This document shows positions 17,775-27,050 of a stretch of DNA of 64,000 bases, piece after piece. Numbering within the stretch: the first letter of the stretch is position 1; the number at the start of each line of letters is the position of its first letter. Location: positions 1 to 64,000 of the forward strand of contig NZ_CYSR01000040.1 of NCBI RefSeq assembly GCF_001458395.1. The letters are read 5' to 3'. The notes under the pieces are model-generated. The model did no database searches and was not told the DNA's origin. It saw only the letters and a program-made list of their open reading frames with translations. This DNA is from Leisingera aquaemixtae. Its GTDB lineage: Bacteria > Pseudomonadota > Alphaproteobacteria > Rhodobacterales > Rhodobacteraceae. The translations under genes and the position numbers were made by a program.

Positions 17775-18467
17775 CTAGGCGTGTCTCAGGTATTTCGCCG
17801 CTTCCTTACGGGCAAAAGCTTTCATCTGCGCGCCATGCGCGTCCAGAAAGGCGCGGGTGCGGGCGGCGTCATGCTTGCTGAGGTCGCGCAGCCACCAGCC
17901 GATGGCCTTTTGAATGAACCAGTCCCGGTCCGGCACGTAGCCGGCCGCCCAGCCCAGAACACGCTCGCGCGCTTCCTGATCCGCCGGTTTCAGGTTATTC
18001 ATCTTGGCCCAGGGCAGGGTGGCAACCAGCGCGGCGCGCCGGGTCCACATGTGATCCGATTGCGTCCAGCGCTCCACCGTATCCAGCCGCGCAGGCTCTG
18101 CCTGCAGGCGCTTGGCGATGGCGGAACAGGCGTGGTCGGCAATCGCCCAGCTGTCGAAGTCCTGCACCCAGGATTGCAGCAGATCCCAGACCGCCTCGTC
18201 GTCCTTGATCCGGGCTTGGGTCAGCAGCTTGGCAGCGGCAATGCGGGCCTCGAAGACATCGCTATCCCACAACGCCTGGGACAGGGAGACGCGCTCCTCA
18301 GTGGTCAGGACCTGCCGCCAGGCTTTGGTCAGGTCGTTTGCTGCCGGGTTCGGCACGCCCAGAACCGCGCGGGTCTGCTTGTGATAGGCGGCCATCTGCT
18401 CTGCCCGGCCGGGTTCCGCCTGGGCCTTGAGCTGCGCCAGCGCCTCCTCCAGCGTCACGCTGGTCAC
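17775..18467 (-). CDS. DNA alkylation repair protein, AlkD-like HEAT-repeat family
   Basis: A 230-residue all-alpha protein of the AlkD-like DNA alkylation repair family, HEAT-like repeat glycosylases acting on N3/N7-alkylated purines. Typical features are WDSDVFEARIAAAKLL, the central DSWAIADHACSAIAKR region with the conserved Asp-Trp environment, the SDHMWTRRAALVATLPWAK helix, and RDWFIQKAIGWWLRDLSKHD before the C-terminus. GTG 18467 overlaps the glmS stop (GTGA). A second GTG at 18458 has a better-placed GGAG and may be the true start, giving 227 residues. It is probably co-transcribed with glmU-glmS. Confidence 0.85.
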   Translation of the reverse strand: MTSVTLEEALAQLKAQAEPGRAEQMAAYHKQTRAVLGVPNPAANDLTKAWRQVLTTEERVSLSQALWDSDVFEARIAAAKLLTQARIKDDEAVWDLLQSWVQDFDSWAIADHACSAIAKRLQAEPARLDTVERWTQSDHMWTRRAALVATLPWAKMNNLKPADQEARERVLGWAAGYVPDRDWFIQKAIGWWLRDLSKHDAARTRAFLDAHGAQMKAFARKEAAKYLRHA

Positions 18468-20284
18468 TCCACCGTCACCGATTTCGCCAGGTTGCGCGGC
18501 TGGTCCACGTCGGTGCCTTTGGCAACCGCGGTGTGATAGGCCAAGAGCTGTGCAGGAATGGCATAAAGGATCGGCGACAGCGCCTCCTTGACCTTCGGCA
18601 TCCGGATTGCGCACCAGACGTCGTCGCCGGCCTCGTCAATCCCGTCTTGGTCGGAGATCATCAGAACCTTGCCCTTGCGGGCCAGGACTTCCTGCATGTT
18701 GGAGACAGACTTGTCGAACAGCGAGTCCCGCGGCGTCAGCACCACCACCGGCATGTTCTTGTCGATCAGGGCGATGGGGCCGTGCTTCAGTTCGCCGCTG
18801 GCATAGGCTTCGGCGTGGATATAGCTGATTTCCTTGAGCTTCAGCGCGCCTTCCAGCGCCAGCGGGTACATCAGGCCGCGGCCCAGGAACAGCACGTCGC
18901 GGGCCTCGCTGACCTTCTGCGCGGCCTGGCGGATCGCCTCGTTCTGCTCCAGCGCGGCGGACAGCACGTTGGGCAGCCCGCGGATGGCGGTGGCGTAACC
19001 GGCCATGTCCTCGGGCGAAAGATACCCGCGGTCGCAGGCCGCTTTCAGCGCCAGCGCCAACAGCACGGTCAGCTGGCAGGTGAAGGCCTTGGTGGAAGCA
19101 ACGCCGATTTCCGGCCCGGCAAAGATCGGCAGCGCCAGATCGCTTTCCCGCGCGATGGAGCTTTCGGGGACGTTGACCACAGACAGGATCTTATCCGCCT
19201 TTTCCTTGCAGTAGCGCAGGGCGGCCAGGGTGTCGGCGGTCTCGCCCGACTGGGACACGAACAGCGCCAGCGTCTTGGCGGGGACCGGCGGCTCGCGGTA
19301 GCGAAACTCCGAGGCGATATCGACCTCAACCGGCAGCCTGGCGATTTGCTCGAACCAGTATTTCGCGGTGACGCAGGCGTAATAGGCGGTGCCGCAGGCC
19401 ACCATGGTCAGCCGATCAACCTGAGAGAAGTCGACCTCGCCGGGCAGCCGCACGGTGTCTTCCTCGACCGGCAGGTAATGGCGGATTGCCTCGGCAATCA
19501 CCTGCGGCTGCTCGGCGATTTCCTTGGCCATGAAATGCTTGTGGCCGGCCTTGTCGACCTGAACGGCGTCGATCTGGATGGTTTTGGTCTCGCGGTTCAC
19601 CAGGTCGCCATGCGCGTTGCGGATTTCCGCGCCCGCGCGGGTGACAACAGCGCGGTCGCCTTCCTCCAGATAGGTGATCCGGTCGGTCAGCGGTGCCAGT
19701 GCGATGGCGTCGGAGCCCACGAACATCTCGCCGTCACCATGGCCGATCGCCAGCGGCGAGCCCTTGCGGGCGGCGATGATCAGATCCTCCTCGCCGTCAA
19801 AAAGGAACGCGAGTGCAAAGGCGCCCTCCAGCTGGTTCAGCGTCGTAAAGGCTGCATCAACGGGGGTAAGCCCCTCTTTCAGATACCGTTCCGTCATCAG
19901 GGCAACGGTTTCGGTGTCGGTCTCGGTGCGGAACTCCATGCCGCAGTTCAAAAGCTCTGCACGCAGTTCCTTGTAGTTTTCGATGATGCCGTTGTGGACC
20001 ACGGCCACCGCGCCGGCGCGGTGGGGGTGGGCGTTGCTGACCGACGGCGCGCCATGGGTGGCCCAGCGGGTGTGGCCGATGCCGGACTTGCCGGCCAGCG
20101 GCTCATGCACCAGGAGGTCGCTGAGGTTCACCAGCTTGCCGACCGCGCGGCGGCGGCGCAGGGTGCCATTGTTCACGGTGGCGATGCCCGCACTGTCATA
20201 GCCGCGGTATTCCAGCCGCTTCAGCGCCTCGACCAGGATCGGGGCGGCTTCGTGATTACCGAGAACGCCGACAATTCCGCACAT
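18464..20284 (-). CDS. glmS: Glutamine-fructose-6-phosphate aminotransferase (isomerizing)
   Basis: A 606-residue cytosolic enzyme making glucosamine-6-phosphate from fructose-6-phosphate and glutamine, the entry step to UDP-GlcNAc. The protein begins MCGIVGVLG, so Cys1 of the mature N-terminal glutaminase is in place. Two SIS sugar-isomerase domains follow (SQSGETADTLAALRYCK in the first, SEARDVLFLGRG in the second). The C-terminus LAKSVTVE is the conserved tail. The ATG shares one base with the glmU stop (TGATG). No glmS ribozyme-like leader is visible, as expected for a proteobacterium. Confidence 0.97.
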   Translation of the reverse strand: MCGIVGVLGNHEAAPILVEALKRLEYRGYDSAGIATVNNGTLRRRRAVGKLVNLSDLLVHEPLAGKSGIGHTRWATHGAPSVSNAHPHRAGAVAVVHNGIIENYKELRAELLNCGMEFRTETDTETVALMTERYLKEGLTPVDAAFTTLNQLEGAFALAFLFDGEEDLIIAARKGSPLAIGHGDGEMFVGSDAIALAPLTDRITYLEEGDRAVVTRAGAEIRNAHGDLVNRETKTIQIDAVQVDKAGHKHFMAKEIAEQPQVIAEAIRHYLPVEEDTVRLPGEVDFSQVDRLTMVACGTAYYACVTAKYWFEQIARLPVEVDIASEFRYREPPVPAKTLALFVSQSGETADTLAALRYCKEKADKILSVVNVPESSIARESDLALPIFAGPEIGVASTKAFTCQLTVLLALALKAACDRGYLSPEDMAGYATAIRGLPNVLSAALEQNEAIRQAAQKVSEARDVLFLGRGLMYPLALEGALKLKEISYIHAEAYASGELKHGPIALIDKNMPVVVLTPRDSLFDKSVSNMQEVLARKGKVLMISDQDGIDEAGDDVWCAIRMPKVKEALSPILYAIPAQLLAYHTAVAKGTDVDQPRNLAKSVTVE

Positions 20285-21639
20285 CACTTGGCTCCCTTCT
20301 GCAAGCGGGCCTTCTTGGCGCGCAGCATCTCCATCAGCTTGCGCGCGCGGCCCGGTTTGTTGGTTTGTTCGGCGCGGCCAATGGCCAGGTCGCCGTCTTC
20401 GACATTCCTTGTCACCACCGCGCCGGTCGCCGTCATCGCTTCATTGCCGATCCGGACCGGGGCCACCAGCATGGTGTTCGACCCGATAAAGGCACGGGCG
20501 CCGATCTCGGTGCGGTGCTTCATCACCCCGTCATAGTTGCAGGTGATCGTCCCTGCGCCAATATTGGCCGCCTCGCCGACAAAGGCATCGCCGATATAGC
20601 TAAGGTGGTTCACCTTGGCGCCTTCGGCAATCTCGGCGTTCTTAATTTCGACGAAATTGCCGATGTGTGTGTTCTCCGCCAGTTCCGCGCCGGGGCGCAG
20701 GCGGGCATAAGGACCGACCTTGGCGCCGCGGCTGACGTGGCAGCCCTCCAGGTGCGAGAACGCCCGGATCAGCGCGCCGCTTTCCACCGTCACGCCGGGG
20801 CCGAAAACCACGTTGGGCTCGATCACCGTGTCGCGGCCGATGAAGGTGTCAAAAGCGAGGTAAACCGTTTCAGGCGCCATCAGGGTGACGCCCAGCTCCA
20901 GCAGCTCTGCCCGGGCGCGCGCCTGGAACAGCGCGTCGGCCTGTGCCAGCTCGGCGCGGGAATTGACGCCCAGCGTCTCCGCCTCGTCGCAGGACACGGC
21001 GGTCACCTTCAAGCCCTCGCGCCTGGCCAGCTCGACCAGATCGGTCAGGTAATACTCGCCGGAGGCGTTCTCATTGCCGACCTTGGCGATCAGATCAAAG
21101 ATCGCGCTGGCTTTGCCAGCCATCAGGCCGGAATTGCAGAAGGAGATGGCGCGCTCCGCCTCAGTGGCGTCCTTGAACTCAACAATCCGCTCCAGGCTGT
21201 CGCCATCCATCACCAGACGGCCATAGCGGCCCGGGTCGGCGGCCTCGAACCCCAGGATCACCAGATCGGCGCGCTGGCGGGCCTCGACCATGCGTTCCAA
21301 GGTTTCGGCGCTGACAAAGGGCGTGTCGCCATAGAGCACCACCACATCGCCTTCGAACCCGGCCAGCGCGGCGCGGGCCTGGTCGACCGCGTGCGCGGTG
21401 CCAAGCTGTTCTTCCTGCAGAACTACCTCGGCGTCTTCGTCAATCTCTGACACCGCTGCGCGCACTGCCTCAGCCCCGTGGCCTGCCACGATGATGGTGC
21501 GCTCCGGCGCCAGCGCCCGGCCTGCAGCCATCGCGTGCTCCAGCATCGGTGCCTGGGCGATCGGGTGCAGGACTTTGGGGAGGTCGGAGTTCATCCGCGT
21601 GCCTTTTCCGGCCGCCAGGATGACAAGGGCAATGCTCAT
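20284..21639 (-). CDS. glmU: Bifunctional UDP-GlcNAc pyrophosphorylase / glucosamine-1-phosphate acetyltransferase
   Basis: A 451-residue bifunctional enzyme making UDP-GlcNAc from GlcN-1-P, acetyl-CoA and UTP. The N-terminal uridyltransferase has LAAGKGTRM at residues 8-16. The C-terminal left-handed beta-helix acetyltransferase shows hexapeptide repeats and the GAGTITCNYDG motif. Length matches the family. It is the first gene of the glmU-glmS-AlkD-like series and diverges from the HAD phosphatase gene over a 131-base gap. Confidence 0.97.
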   Translation of the reverse strand: MSIALVILAAGKGTRMNSDLPKVLHPIAQAPMLEHAMAAGRALAPERTIIVAGHGAEAVRAAVSEIDEDAEVVLQEEQLGTAHAVDQARAALAGFEGDVVVLYGDTPFVSAETLERMVEARQRADLVILGFEAADPGRYGRLVMDGDSLERIVEFKDATEAERAISFCNSGLMAGKASAIFDLIAKVGNENASGEYYLTDLVELARREGLKVTAVSCDEAETLGVNSRAELAQADALFQARARAELLELGVTLMAPETVYLAFDTFIGRDTVIEPNVVFGPGVTVESGALIRAFSHLEGCHVSRGAKVGPYARLRPGAELAENTHIGNFVEIKNAEIAEGAKVNHLSYIGDAFVGEAANIGAGTITCNYDGVMKHRTEIGARAFIGSNTMLVAPVRIGNEAMTATGAVVTRNVEDGDLAIGRAEQTNKPGRARKLMEMLRAKKARLQKGAK

Positions 21640-21770
21640 AATCGCTTTTCTCTTTGTCTTTTTAGCGCTCCCGTTTTATCCGCTAACAGGCGGGGCGCAA
21701 GGGATGGCGCCATCAAACTAGATTGCGGCCTGCAACATGCGGCGGCGGAAAAGTGCCGAAAGGGCAGGGA

Positions 21771-22433
21771 ATGCGGACAGTTATCTTCGATCTGGACGGC
21801 ACGCTGGCGGATACGTCGGGCGATCTGCTGGCCGCGGCCAACTTCTGTTTCCGGCAGATGGGTCTGGGCGATGTGCTGAGCCATCCCGGCGATGCAGGCA
21901 TTGCCCTGCGCGGCGGCCGGACGATGCTGACCGCAGGTCTGAAACGGGCCGGTCAATTCAACCCGGCCACGGTGGACGAGTTTTATCCGGTGCTGCTGGA
22001 GGCGTACCGTGACGCCATCGACCATCACACCGTGCTTTATCCGGGCGCGATGGCGGCGGTGGAGGCGCTGAAATCCGCAGGCTTTGGCGTCGGCATCTGC
22101 ACCAACAAGCCCGAGGGGCTGGCGGATCAGCTGATGCGCAGCCTGGGCGTGCGCGAAGCTTTTGCCTCGCTGGTCGGGGCGGACACGCTGCCGGTGCGCA
22201 AACCCGACCCCGCGCCGCTGTTCGAAGCCGCCCGCCGCGCAGGCGGCGATCCGGCCCGCACCCTGCTGGTGGGCGACAGCGACACTGACCGCAACACGTC
22301 TGCCAATGCGGGCGTGCCGTCAGTGCTGGTGACCTTTGGCCCCTCGGGCGAAGACATGGCAGCCCTGAAGCCCGAGGCGCTCTTGCACCGGTTCGAGGAT
22401 CTGCCGGAGGTCGCGGGCCGGCTGATTGCGTGA
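21771..22433 (+). CDS. gph: HAD family hydrolase, phosphoglycolate phosphatase type
   Basis: A 220-residue haloacid-dehalogenase phosphatase of the Gph subfamily, which dephosphorylates 2-phosphoglycolate. Motif I DLDGTLADT has the nucleophile Asp7 and acid/base Asp9. A helical cap domain follows (about 20-85), then motif II ICTNKPEG, the motif III lysine in RKPDPAPL and motif IV VGDSDTDRNT. ATG 21771 follows AGGGCAGGGA; an upstream TTG would add 16 residues without a site. Substrate within the HAD superfamily is not certain. It is divergent from glmU. Confidence 0.85.
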   Translation: MRTVIFDLDGTLADTSGDLLAAANFCFRQMGLGDVLSHPGDAGIALRGGRTMLTAGLKRAGQFNPATVDEFYPVLLEAYRDAIDHHTVLYPGAMAAVEALKSAGFGVGICTNKPEGLADQLMRSLGVREAFASLVGADTLPVRKPDPAPLFEAARRAGGDPARTLLVGDSDTDRNTSANAGVPSVLVTFGPSGEDMAALKPEALLHRFEDLPEVAGRLIA

Positions 22434-22512
22434 TCCCGTAACTCAGTTTCGGGAAAACCGTCTGTCCGGCTTGCCTCTTGACCGCTGACCGCCCGCGGCT
22501 CACAAACGCCGC

Positions 22513-23706
22513 ATGAGCGAGACATTTACCGGGTCTTTCACCCAGCAGGAACCCATCCCCGAAGACGCCATCGAGGCTGCGCTGGCCGTGCTCCGCCACG
22601 GGCGGCTGCACCGGTACAACGTGGCTGAGGGCGAAGCGGGCGAAACCGCGCTGCTGGAACAGGAATTTGCGGCGCAGATGGGCGCGAAATACTGCCTGGC
22701 CGTTGCCTCCGGCGGCTATGCGCTGGCGACGTCGCTGCGGGCGGTCGGGGTAAAGCCCGGCGACAAGGTGCTGACCAACGCCTTCACCCTGGCGCCGGTG
22801 CCGGGCTCCATCGCCTCCGTCGGGGCGGAGCCGCTGTTTGTCGAGGTGACGGAAAACCTGACCATCGACCTGGATGACCTTGCCGCCAAGGCGGATCAGG
22901 CAAAGGTGTTGATGCTGTCGCACATGCGCGGGCATCTGTGTGACATGGACCGGCTGATGGAGATCTGCAACGCTGCCGGCATCACCGTGATCGAGGATTG
23001 CGCCCACACCATGGGCGCCTCCTGGAACGGGGTGCTGTCGGGCCGCCATGGTGCGGTCGGCTGCTACTCCTGCCAGACCTACAAGCATGTGAACTCGGGC
23101 GAGGGCGGGCTGCTTGTCACCGATGACGATGAAATCGCCGCCCGCGCCATCATGATGTCCGGCTCCTACATGCTTTTTGGCCGCCACCTGGCAGCCCCGG
23201 GGCCGGAGGTGTTCGAGCGGGTGAAATACGAGACCCCCAACATCTCTGGCCGGATGGACAACCTGCGCGCTGCAATCCTGCGGCCGCAGCTGCGCGACCT
23301 GGATACCCAGGTCGAGCGCTGGAACGACCGCTACCGCACGGTGGAGGACGGCCTGCGCGGAACGCCCGGCCTGACGGTTGTGGAGCGGCCGAAGCAAGAG
23401 ATTTATGTCGGCTCCTCCATCCAGTTCCTTCTCTTGGACTGGAGCGAAGACGCCGTGCAGGAGGTTGTCCGCCGCTGCGCCGCCCGCGGCGTGGAACTGA
23501 AATGGTTCGGCACGCCGGAGCCTGTCGCCTTCACCTCCCGCTATGACAGCTGGCGCTATGCGGACACCCCGCGGCTGCCGCAAAGCGATCGCATCCTGGC
23601 AGGCATCATCGACATGCGGGTGCCGCTGACCTTCAGCTTGGAGGACTGCGCCCAGATCGCCCGGATCATCCGCGCCGAGGTTTCCGCCGTTTATCAGTCG
23701 GGCTGA
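22513..23706 (+). CDS. DegT/DnrJ/EryC1 family aminotransferase
   Basis: A 397-residue PLP-dependent sugar-aminotransferase-fold protein. The PLP-binding lysine is Lys191 in SCQTYKHVNSGEGG, with the upstream IEDCAHTMGA aspartate motif and the GGYALATSLRA phosphate-binding turn. Family members usually aminate keto-sugar nucleotides for surface polysaccharides. No sugar-nucleotide genes adjoin it here, so the substrate is open. The last 13 bases overlap the end of the convergent creA gene. Its transcription is parallel to gph but 79 bases away. Confidence 0.9.
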   Translation: MSETFTGSFTQQEPIPEDAIEAALAVLRHGRLHRYNVAEGEAGETALLEQEFAAQMGAKYCLAVASGGYALATSLRAVGVKPGDKVLTNAFTLAPVPGSIASVGAEPLFVEVTENLTIDLDDLAAKADQAKVLMLSHMRGHLCDMDRLMEICNAAGITVIEDCAHTMGASWNGVLSGRHGAVGCYSCQTYKHVNSGEGGLLVTDDDEIAARAIMMSGSYMLFGRHLAAPGPEVFERVKYETPNISGRMDNLRAAILRPQLRDLDTQVERWNDRYRTVEDGLRGTPGLTVVERPKQEIYVGSSIQFLLLDWSEDAVQEVVRRCAARGVELKWFGTPEPVAFTSRYDSWRYADTPRLPQSDRILAGIIDMRVPLTFSLEDCAQIARIIRAEVSAVYQSG

Positions 23707-24152
23707 TACAGCGGCACGGTCGAGATCGAGACCTTGGCAGAGCCGTCCGTCAGCTCAGCCGCGTGGGCGACATAGATCAGCGTCTGGTTGGCTTCATCAA
23801 ACAGGCGCTTGACCCGCAGCGACTTGAGGATGATGGACCGGGACTCCCGGAACACGTCCTCGCCGTCATCGCTGCGGTCGATATCTCCCAGCGTGATCGG
23901 CCCGGTCTGGCGGCAGGCCAGCGAGGCGTTGGAGGGATCCTCGAACCAGTTGCCTTTGGACAGGCGGTCGATCAACCCGCGCTCGAAATAGGCGATGTGG
24001 CAGGTGACGCCCTCGACCTTGGGGTCGGAGATCGCCTCGATCACAATGTCATTGCCGACCCAGTCGACCCCGATCTGGCCGATCTCCTCGGCGGCGGCGG
24101 GCAGGCTCAGCATACAGAATGCGGCAGCCAGGGCGCGGTTCGAACGTTTCAT
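23694..24152 (-). CDS. creA: CreA family periplasmic protein
   Basis: A 152-residue exported protein of the CreA family (function unknown, named from the E. coli creABCD locus). It has a Sec signal peptide ending in AAAEE, then the family-typical IGQIGVDWVGNDIVIEAISDPKVEGVTCH and FEDPSNASLACRQTGPI motifs. Two cysteines (in VTCH and LACRQ) could form a disulfide. No creB/creC regulators are nearby, so the gene stands alone. It is convergent with, and overlaps, the DegT-type gene by 13 bases. Confidence 0.88.
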   Translation of the reverse strand: MKRSNRALAAAFCMLSLPAAAEEIGQIGVDWVGNDIVIEAISDPKVEGVTCHIAYFERGLIDRLSKGNWFEDPSNASLACRQTGPITLGDIDRSDDGEDVFRESRSIILKSLRVKRLFDEANQTLIYVAHAAELTDGSAKVSISTVPLYQPD

Positions 24153-24316
24153 GAAAATCTCCTGATTCTATCGGGCGGTGCGGGGTGCGCCCGCCTTATC
24201 ATTACTTACGCGCAGAAGCGGGGAAGGATCCATGGAACCTTTTTCCGCGGGTGGAGTTACTCCTGCTCAACGGCGCGTTGAGGCGCCGCAGACAGGAAAT
24301 GGAAGAGGAGACTACT

Positions 24317-24970
24317 ATGTTTACGCCGAAACGCGCCCTGACCGCATCTGCCCTGGCCCTGCTGGCTGCACCGGTTTGGGCCGGCGCCCAAGTGCAGGCC
24401 GTGACCGACCTGAACCTGCGCGCAGGCCCCGGACCGCAGCACGAAATCATCGGTGTTATCTCCAAAGACGGCGCTGTCAAACTGGACGGCTGCCTTGAGC
24501 AGAGCAACTGGTGCAAGGTCGGCTATGACGGTGCTGAAGGCTGGGCCTATGGCGAGTATCTGACCGAAACCGTTACCGAGAAATACATTCCGGTTGTCGC
24601 CAAGGACAGCCCGGTCGAAGTCACCACCGTGACCTATGAAAACACCGGTGAAGCCGATGCGCCGCTGGGGGCTATCGGCGGTGCCATCACCGGCGGTCTG
24701 ATTGCAGGCCCGGCCGGGGTTGTTGCCGGCGCGATCGCCGGGGCTGCCGCAGGTGAAGCAGCTGTGCCGGACGAGGAAGTGGTGACCTATGTGCGCACCA
24801 ACGCGACCGAACCGGTGTATGTGCAGGGCGAAGTGGTGACTGGCGTGGTCATCCCGGAAGAAGTCCAGCTGACAGACATCCCGGACTCGAACTTCCGTTA
24901 CGTTTATCTGAACGGCCTGCCGGTTCTGGTGGAGGCGGACAGCCGCACCGTGATCCACGTGGTCCGCTGA
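24317..24970 (+). CDS. Exported SH3-domain protein with DUF1236-like C-terminus
   Basis: A 217-residue envelope protein. A signal peptide (about 1-24) is followed by a bacterial SH3 domain (26-82) with TDLNLRAGPGPQHEIIG and GWAYGEYL. A glycine/alanine-rich hydrophobic stretch (118-146) resembles a glycine zipper. The C-terminal part (about 155-217), ending NFRYVYLNGLPVLVEADSR and TVIHVVR, resembles DUF1236. It probably binds cell-wall or envelope components; no catalytic residues were seen. ATG 24317 follows GAGGAG. It is followed by its own terminator. Confidence 0.85.
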   Translation: MFTPKRALTASALALLAAPVWAGAQVQAVTDLNLRAGPGPQHEIIGVISKDGAVKLDGCLEQSNWCKVGYDGAEGWAYGEYLTETVTEKYIPVVAKDSPVEVTTVTYENTGEADAPLGAIGGAITGGLIAGPAGVVAGAIAGAAAGEAAVPDEEVVTYVRTNATEPVYVQGEVVTGVVIPEEVQLTDIPDSNFRYVYLNGLPVLVEADSRTVIHVVR

Positions 24971-24992
24971 TTTTACTGATATCTTTTGATTG

Positions 24993-25020
24993 CGGGCGGC
25001 CCTGGCGGGCTGCCCGTTTT
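24993..25020 (+). terminator. Rho-independent terminator after the SH3-domain gene
   Basis: A 10-bp stem (CGGGCGGCCC with GGGCTGCCCG, one G-U pair) and a TGGC loop are followed by TTTT. Confidence 0.75.
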
Positions 25021-25042
25021 CGTGCGCGCGCCAGCACCCCGG

Positions 25043-25057
25043 GTCAATGCGATTGAC
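25043..25057. promoter_or_regulatory. Palindrome upstream of the isovaleryl-CoA dehydrogenase gene
   Basis: A perfect inverted repeat GTCAAT-GCG-ATTGAC. It sits about 40 bases upstream of a good -10 element, at a place suited to an activator or repressor. No regulator gene is present in the window. Confidence 0.45.
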
Positions 25058-25074
25058 GCGAATCATGTGGTCGT

Positions 25075-25103
25075 CTATTGAATTGAACAACTGTTCATAT
25101 AAT
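25075..25103 (+). promoter_or_regulatory. Predicted promoter with embedded operator for the leucine-degradation cluster
   Basis: A consensus -10 TATAAT lies at 25098-25103, with a weak -35 (CTATTG, 25075-25080) 17 bases upstream. The spacer contains a perfect palindrome TGAACA-AC-TGTTCA (25084-25097) that abuts the -10, a classic repressor position. Transcription would start about 20 bases before ATG 25130. Confidence 0.5.
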
Positions 25104-25129
25104 CGGCTGTGCCCTGGAGGATCTGCGGG

Positions 25130-26290
25130 ATGTTCAACGCAAGCATGAGTTTTGATCTTGGTGAGGATGTTAACGCCCTGCGCGATGTGGTTCACCGCTG
25201 GGCGCAGGACCGCGTCAAGCCGATGGCGCAGGAGATTGACCAGAAAAACGAATTCCCTGCCGATCTGTGGCAGGAAATGGGCGAGCTGGGCCTGCTGGGC
25301 ATTACAGTGCCGGAAGAATTCGGCGGCGCGGGCATGTCCTATCTGGCCCACACTGTCGCGGTGGAGGAAATCGCCCGGGCCTCGGCCTCTGTCTCGCTGT
25401 CCTACGGCGCGCATTCCAACCTGTGCGTCAACCAGATCAAGCTGAACGGCAACGCCGAGCAGAAGCAGAAATACCTGCCCGGGCTGATCTCGGGCGAGCA
25501 TGTCGGCGCGCTGGCAATGTCCGAGGCGGGCGCGGGATCCGACGTGGTGTCCATGTCGCTGCGTGCCGAAAAGCGTAACGATCACTTCCGCCTGAACGGC
25601 AACAAGTACTGGATCACCAACGGCCCGGATGCCGACACGCTGGTGGTCTATGCCAAGACCGACCCGGAGGCGGGCTCCAAGGGGATCACCGCCTTCCTGA
25701 TCGAAAAGGAAATGAAGGGCTTCTCCACCTCCAAGCATTTCGACAAGCTGGGGATGCGCGGCTCCAACACGGCTGAACTGGTGTTCGAGGACGTGGAAGT
25801 CCCGTTCGAGAACGTGCTGGGCGAAGAGGGCAAGGGCGTGCGCGTTCTGATGTCCGGCCTGGATTATGAGCGTGTGGTGCTGGCGGGCATCGGCCTCGGC
25901 ATCATGGCGTCTTGCATGGATGAGATGATGCCCTACATGGCGGAGCGCAAGCAGTTCGGCCAGCCGATCGGGAACTTCCAGCTGATGCAGGCCAAGATTG
26001 CCGATATGTACACGGCGATGAACTCCGCCCGGGCCTATGTCTATGAAGTGGCGAAATCCTGCGACAATGGAACCGTGACCCGCCAGGACGCGGCGGCCTG
26101 CTGCCTTTATGCCTCCGAGGTGGCGATGACCCAGGCGCATCAGGCGGTGCAGGCCTTCGGCGGCGCGGGCTACCTGTCCGACAACCCGGTCGGCCGCATC
26201 TTCCGCGATGCCAAGCTGATGGAAATCGGCGCAGGCACCAGCGAGATCCGGCGGATGCTGATCGGCCGCGAGCTGATGGGCACTATGTAA
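25130..26290 (+). CDS. ivd: Isovaleryl-CoA dehydrogenase
   Basis: A 386-residue FAD-dependent acyl-CoA dehydrogenase that oxidises isovaleryl-CoA to 3-methylcrotonyl-CoA in leucine catabolism. The acyl-CoA dehydrogenase signatures are [12 protein letters not shown] (131-142) and the C-terminal [20 protein letters not shown]. The presumed catalytic base is Glu247 in [10 protein letters not shown], the position used by isovaleryl-CoA dehydrogenases rather than the C-terminal Glu of short- and medium-chain enzymes. GGAGG precedes ATG 25130. Neighbouring genes encode the following enzymes of the same pathway, which makes the assignment firm. It ends at a bidirectional terminator. Confidence 0.95.
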   Translation: MFNASMSFDLGEDVNALRDVVHRWAQDRVKPMAQEIDQKNEFPADLWQEMGELGLLGITVPEEFGGAGMSYLAHTVAVEEIARASASVSLSYGAHSNLCVNQIKLNGNAEQKQKYLPGLISGEHVGALAMSEAGAGSDVVSMSLRAEKRNDHFRLNGNKYWITNGPDADTLVVYAKTDPEAGSKGITAFLIEKEMKGFSTSKHFDKLGMRGSNTAELVFEDVEVPFENVLGEEGKGVRVLMSGLDYERVVLAGIGLGIMASCMDEMMPYMAERKQFGQPIGNFQLMQAKIADMYTAMNSARAYVYEVAKSCDNGTVTRQDAAACCLYASEVAMTQAHQAVQAFGGAGYLSDNPVGRIFRDAKLMEIGAGTSEIRRMLIGRELMGTM

Positions 26291-26296
26291 CAAAAG

Positions 26297-26332
26297 AAAA
26301 CCCCGCGCCTTTGAGGGAGGCGCGGGGTTTGA
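26297..26332. terminator. Bidirectional terminator between ivd and ompW
   Basis: A perfect 11-bp stem (AACCCCGCGCC with GGCGCGGGGTT) and a nine-base loop are flanked by A-rich and T-rich ends. It serves the convergent ivd and ompW genes. Confidence 0.8.
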
Positions 26333-26386
26333 AACAAGCCTGGCGGCACGAGGTCAGCCGCCAGACCGGAACCAGGTCACTAAGGA

Positions 26387-26989
26387 TCAGAAGCGGTGCA
26401 CGTAAGCGAGGTTCACGACAACCGGATCAATCTCTGCGGTGCCGATGCTGGCGCCGTTCAGGGTCGCGTCGGTGTCGATGTCCATCCAGCGCACGTTGAA
26501 CCGCAGCGCGCCATTGTCGGAGATCTGGTAGTCGGCACCGGCGTTGACCGCCACACCAAAGCTGTCGTCAAGGTCCAGCGTGCCAAGCGCGGTCTCTTCC
26601 TCGAAGAAGGTGGTGTAGTTCAGGCCCAGGCCCACGAACGGCTTGACCTTGCCGGCGGTCGGGAAGTGGTAGTTGACCGACAGGGTCGGCGGCAGCTGCT
26701 TGGCGGACGCGGCAAAAGCGCCGTTCAGGCGGACGTCGTGCTCGAACGGCGAGGCTGCCAGCAGCTCGACACCCCAGTTGTCGCGGAAGAAGTATTCAAC
26801 GGTCAGCGACAGCGCGGTGCCATCGTCGATATCCGCGGCGGCGCCAGCCAGGGTGCCATTGCCGGATTTCGGGTTGACGTTGGCGATACCAACACCAACG
26901 GTCCAGTCGCCTTGCTGCTGGGCCAGCGCGGGGCCGGCCAGGGCGGCGAGGGCAGAAGTCAGTGCCAAAGCGGAAACCATGCGTTTCAT
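26387..26989 (-). CDS. ompW: OmpW family outer membrane protein
   Basis: A 200-residue eight-stranded beta-barrel of the OmpW family, small outer-membrane channels for hydrophobic or cationic compounds. A signal peptide ends at ALAQQQ. Family motifs are DWTVGVGIANVNPKSGNG at the mature N-terminus, the NWGVELLAASPFEHDV strand, PPTLSVNYHF, the KPFVGLGLNYTTFFEE strand, and a C-terminal YVHRF with the terminal Phe required for BAM insertion. ATG 26989 lies eight bases after GGGAC. It interrupts the leucine-catabolic cluster on the opposite strand. An FNR-type site lies upstream. Confidence 0.92.
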   Translation of the reverse strand: MKRMVSALALTSALAALAGPALAQQQGDWTVGVGIANVNPKSGNGTLAGAAADIDDGTALSLTVEYFFRDNWGVELLAASPFEHDVRLNGAFAASAKQLPPTLSVNYHFPTAGKVKPFVGLGLNYTTFFEEETALGTLDLDDSFGVAVNAGADYQISDNGALRFNVRWMDIDTDATLNGASIGTAEIDPVVVNLAYVHRF

Positions 26990-27050
26990 CGGGTGCGTCC
27001 CTTTTCTTGTGTTTACCCCGCAGTGGTGCCCCATGGAGCGGCGGAAAACT

